Origin: Clostridiales bacterium
GTDB lineage: Bacteria > Bacillota_A > Clostridia > Christensenellales > Aristaeellaceae
Reading direction: 5' to 3'
Length of the DNA stretch: 7,412 nucleotides
Assembly: GCA_012514855.1 (NCBI GenBank)
Contig: JAAYZL010000322.1
Coordinates: 1 to 7,412, forward strand
Of the stretch, positions 6,238-7,412 are shown piece after piece. The translations under genes and the position numbers were made by a program. The notes beneath the pieces are model-generated. The model was not told the DNA's origin. It saw only the letters and a program-made list of their open reading frames with translations, and did not search any database. The first letter of the stretch is position 1. Every line of letters starts with the position of its first letter.

Positions 6238-7412
6238 TTATTCTTCCTCGACGGCTTGCTCTTCCTCCTGCTGGGGAACCTCGACGATCGCGTACTCGTC
6301 GAGCTCGCCGGCCGGGGGAACGGCCTCGAGCGCCTCGTCCTCGAGCACCTCGCGGATCGAGAGCGAGATGCGCTTGGCGTCGGTGTTGACGTCGAGCACC
6401 TTCACGCGCACGATGTCGCCCACGTTGATCGCGTCCTCTACTTTCGCGATCCGGGTGAGCGCGCACTGCGAGATGTGCACCAGGCCGTCCAGGCCCGGCT
6501 CCAGTTCGACGAACGCGCCGAACGTCGTGATGCGCACGACCTTGCCCTCGACGATCGAGCCGACGGGATACCGGTCGCCGGCAACCGCCCACGGGCGCGG
6601 ACGGGTCTGCTTGTAGGAGAGGGAGATGCGCTCGCGCGCCGGGTCGACGTTCAAGATCTTCACGTCGATCTCCTCGCCGACCTTGATGATGTCCGACGGG
6701 TGCTGCACGCGGCCCCAGCTCAGGTCCGTCACGTGCACAAGGCCGTCGACGCCGCCGATGTCGACGAACGCGCCGAAATCCGCGAGCCTGCGGACGACGC
6801 CGCGCACGACCGAGCCGATCTCCAGCGCGTCCCAGATCGCCTTCTTCTTCTCGGACTCCTCGGAGATCAGGACCTTCTTGCGGGAGGCGACGATGCGCTT
6901 CTTCGGCTTGTCGATCTCGATGATCTCGAGCTTCATTTCCTGACCGACGAACTCCTCGATCTTTTCGACGTAGCGAAGCGACAGTTGGGAGGCGGGGATA
7001 AAGCAGCGAATGCCCATGACATCGGCCAACAGGCCGCCCTTGACGGCTTCCTTGCCGACGCCGACGACGAACTCGCCGGCCTCGTGCTTGGCCATGATCT
7101 CATCCCAGACCTTGCGGTTGACGATGTTCCGCTGGGACAGGAGCACGTTGCCCTCGCCGTCGTTGACCTTGACGACCTCGACTTCGATTTCATCGCCAAT
7201 TTTGACATCGGTTGAGGAGAGGTCAGCCTTTTTAACCAATCCGTCTGCCTTGTAACCGACGTTTACGCAGACCTCGTCGTCGCTAATCTGCACCACGGTT
7301 CCTGTGATCGTCTGTCCGGGGCGGATCTGCACAAGCGTCTTTTCCACATCGGCCATAAAATCGGATTCCGTGGGGGACGTTTCGGCCTGCTCCACATGCT
7401 CTTCGGACGGAG
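6238..7412 (-). CDS. rpsA: S1 RNA-binding domain protein, ribosomal protein S1-like (5' end beyond window)
   Basis: The visible part has four S1 domains. Counting from the methionine at 7356 they span about 14-77, 95-161, 179-249 and 265-335. Domains 3 and 4 are the most canonical, with DFGAFVDIGGVDGLVHVTDL and TFGAFVELEPGLDGLVHISQ. A Glu-rich acidic tail of about 35 residues follows. Four domains are usual for Firmicutes S1-type proteins, against six in E. coli; they bind mRNA at or near the ribosome. The frame remains open to the right edge (PSEEHVEQAETSPTESDF before the methionine). Neither the ATG at 7356 nor a GTG at 7395 has a convincing Shine-Dalgarno. The gene is therefore probably cut by the window edge, and a fusion to IspH, known in Clostridia, is possible. 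A good terminator follows the stop. Confidence 0.88.
   Translation of the reverse strand, partial: PSEEHVEQAETSPTESDFMADVEKTLVQIRPGQTITGTVVQISDDEVCVNVGYKADGLVKKADLSSTDVKIGDEIEVEVVKVNDGEGNVLLSQRNIVNRKVWDEIMAKHEAGEFVVGVGKEAVKGGLLADVMGIRCFIPASQLSLRYVEKIEEFVGQEMKLEIIEIDKPKKRIVASRKKVLISEESEKKKAIWDALEIGSVVRGVVRRLADFGAFVDIGGVDGLVHVTDLSWGRVQHPSDIIKVGEEIDVKILNVDPARERISLSYKQTRPRPWAVAGDRYPVGSIVEGKVVRITTFGAFVELEPGLDGLVHISQCALTRIAKVEDAINVGDIVRVKVLDVNTDAKRISLSIREVLEDEALEAVPPAGELDEYAIVEVPQQEEEQAVEEE

Noticed and set aside
6256..7215. Plus-strand open frame of 319 codons opposite the S1 gene
   Set aside because: It is a Leu/Asp-rich antisense shadow whose repeated pattern mirrors the repeated S1 domains.

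Overview
The window is a GC-rich bacterial segment in which every convincing gene lies on the minus strand, so transcription runs from right (7412) to left (1). The gene content suggests a high-GC member of the Firmicutes, probably Clostridia: a four-domain S1-type protein, a short NfeD next to a FloA flotillin, a LytTR response regulator and strong GGAGG ribosome binding sites. This placement is inferred from gene families and layout; nothing in the window fixes the species.

Reading with transcription, the window opens inside an S1-type RNA-binding protein (6238-7412). Its frame is still open at the right edge, so it may be the C-terminal part of a longer protein. A clear intrinsic terminator (6189-6219) follows. 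Next come an alpha/beta hydrolase of the lysophospholipase/monoacylglycerol lipase type (5242-6171) and a MutT-like NUDIX hydrolase (4859-5245). These two overlap by ATGA and are probably translationally coupled.

A 92-base gap holds the best promoter in the window, an extended -10 (TGCTATAAT). It drives a membrane-domain cassette: nfeD (4278-4766), floA (3235-4230) and an unrecognised protein (2677-3207) with one N-terminal membrane helix and a Pro/Gln-rich low-complexity body. The third gene sits where yqfB lies in the Bacillus subtilis yqeZ-yqfA-yqfB operon, but I see no homology to YqfB.

A perfect 10-bp hairpin without a U-tract (2641-2668) separates this cassette from a LytTR response regulator (1866-2615). 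The regulator is followed after 17 bases by tldD (469-1848), which overlaps tldE/pmbA (1-472, cut by the window edge) by ATGA. TldD and TldE together form a metalloprotease that trims peptides. No histidine kinase is present in the window.

Coding density is high and the largest gene-free gap is 92 bases. I saw no tRNA, rRNA, CRISPR array, insertion sequence or phage gene. Most of the window looks like ordinary chromosome. The least explained parts are the third gene of the flotillin cassette and the pairing of a LytTR regulator with tldDE.
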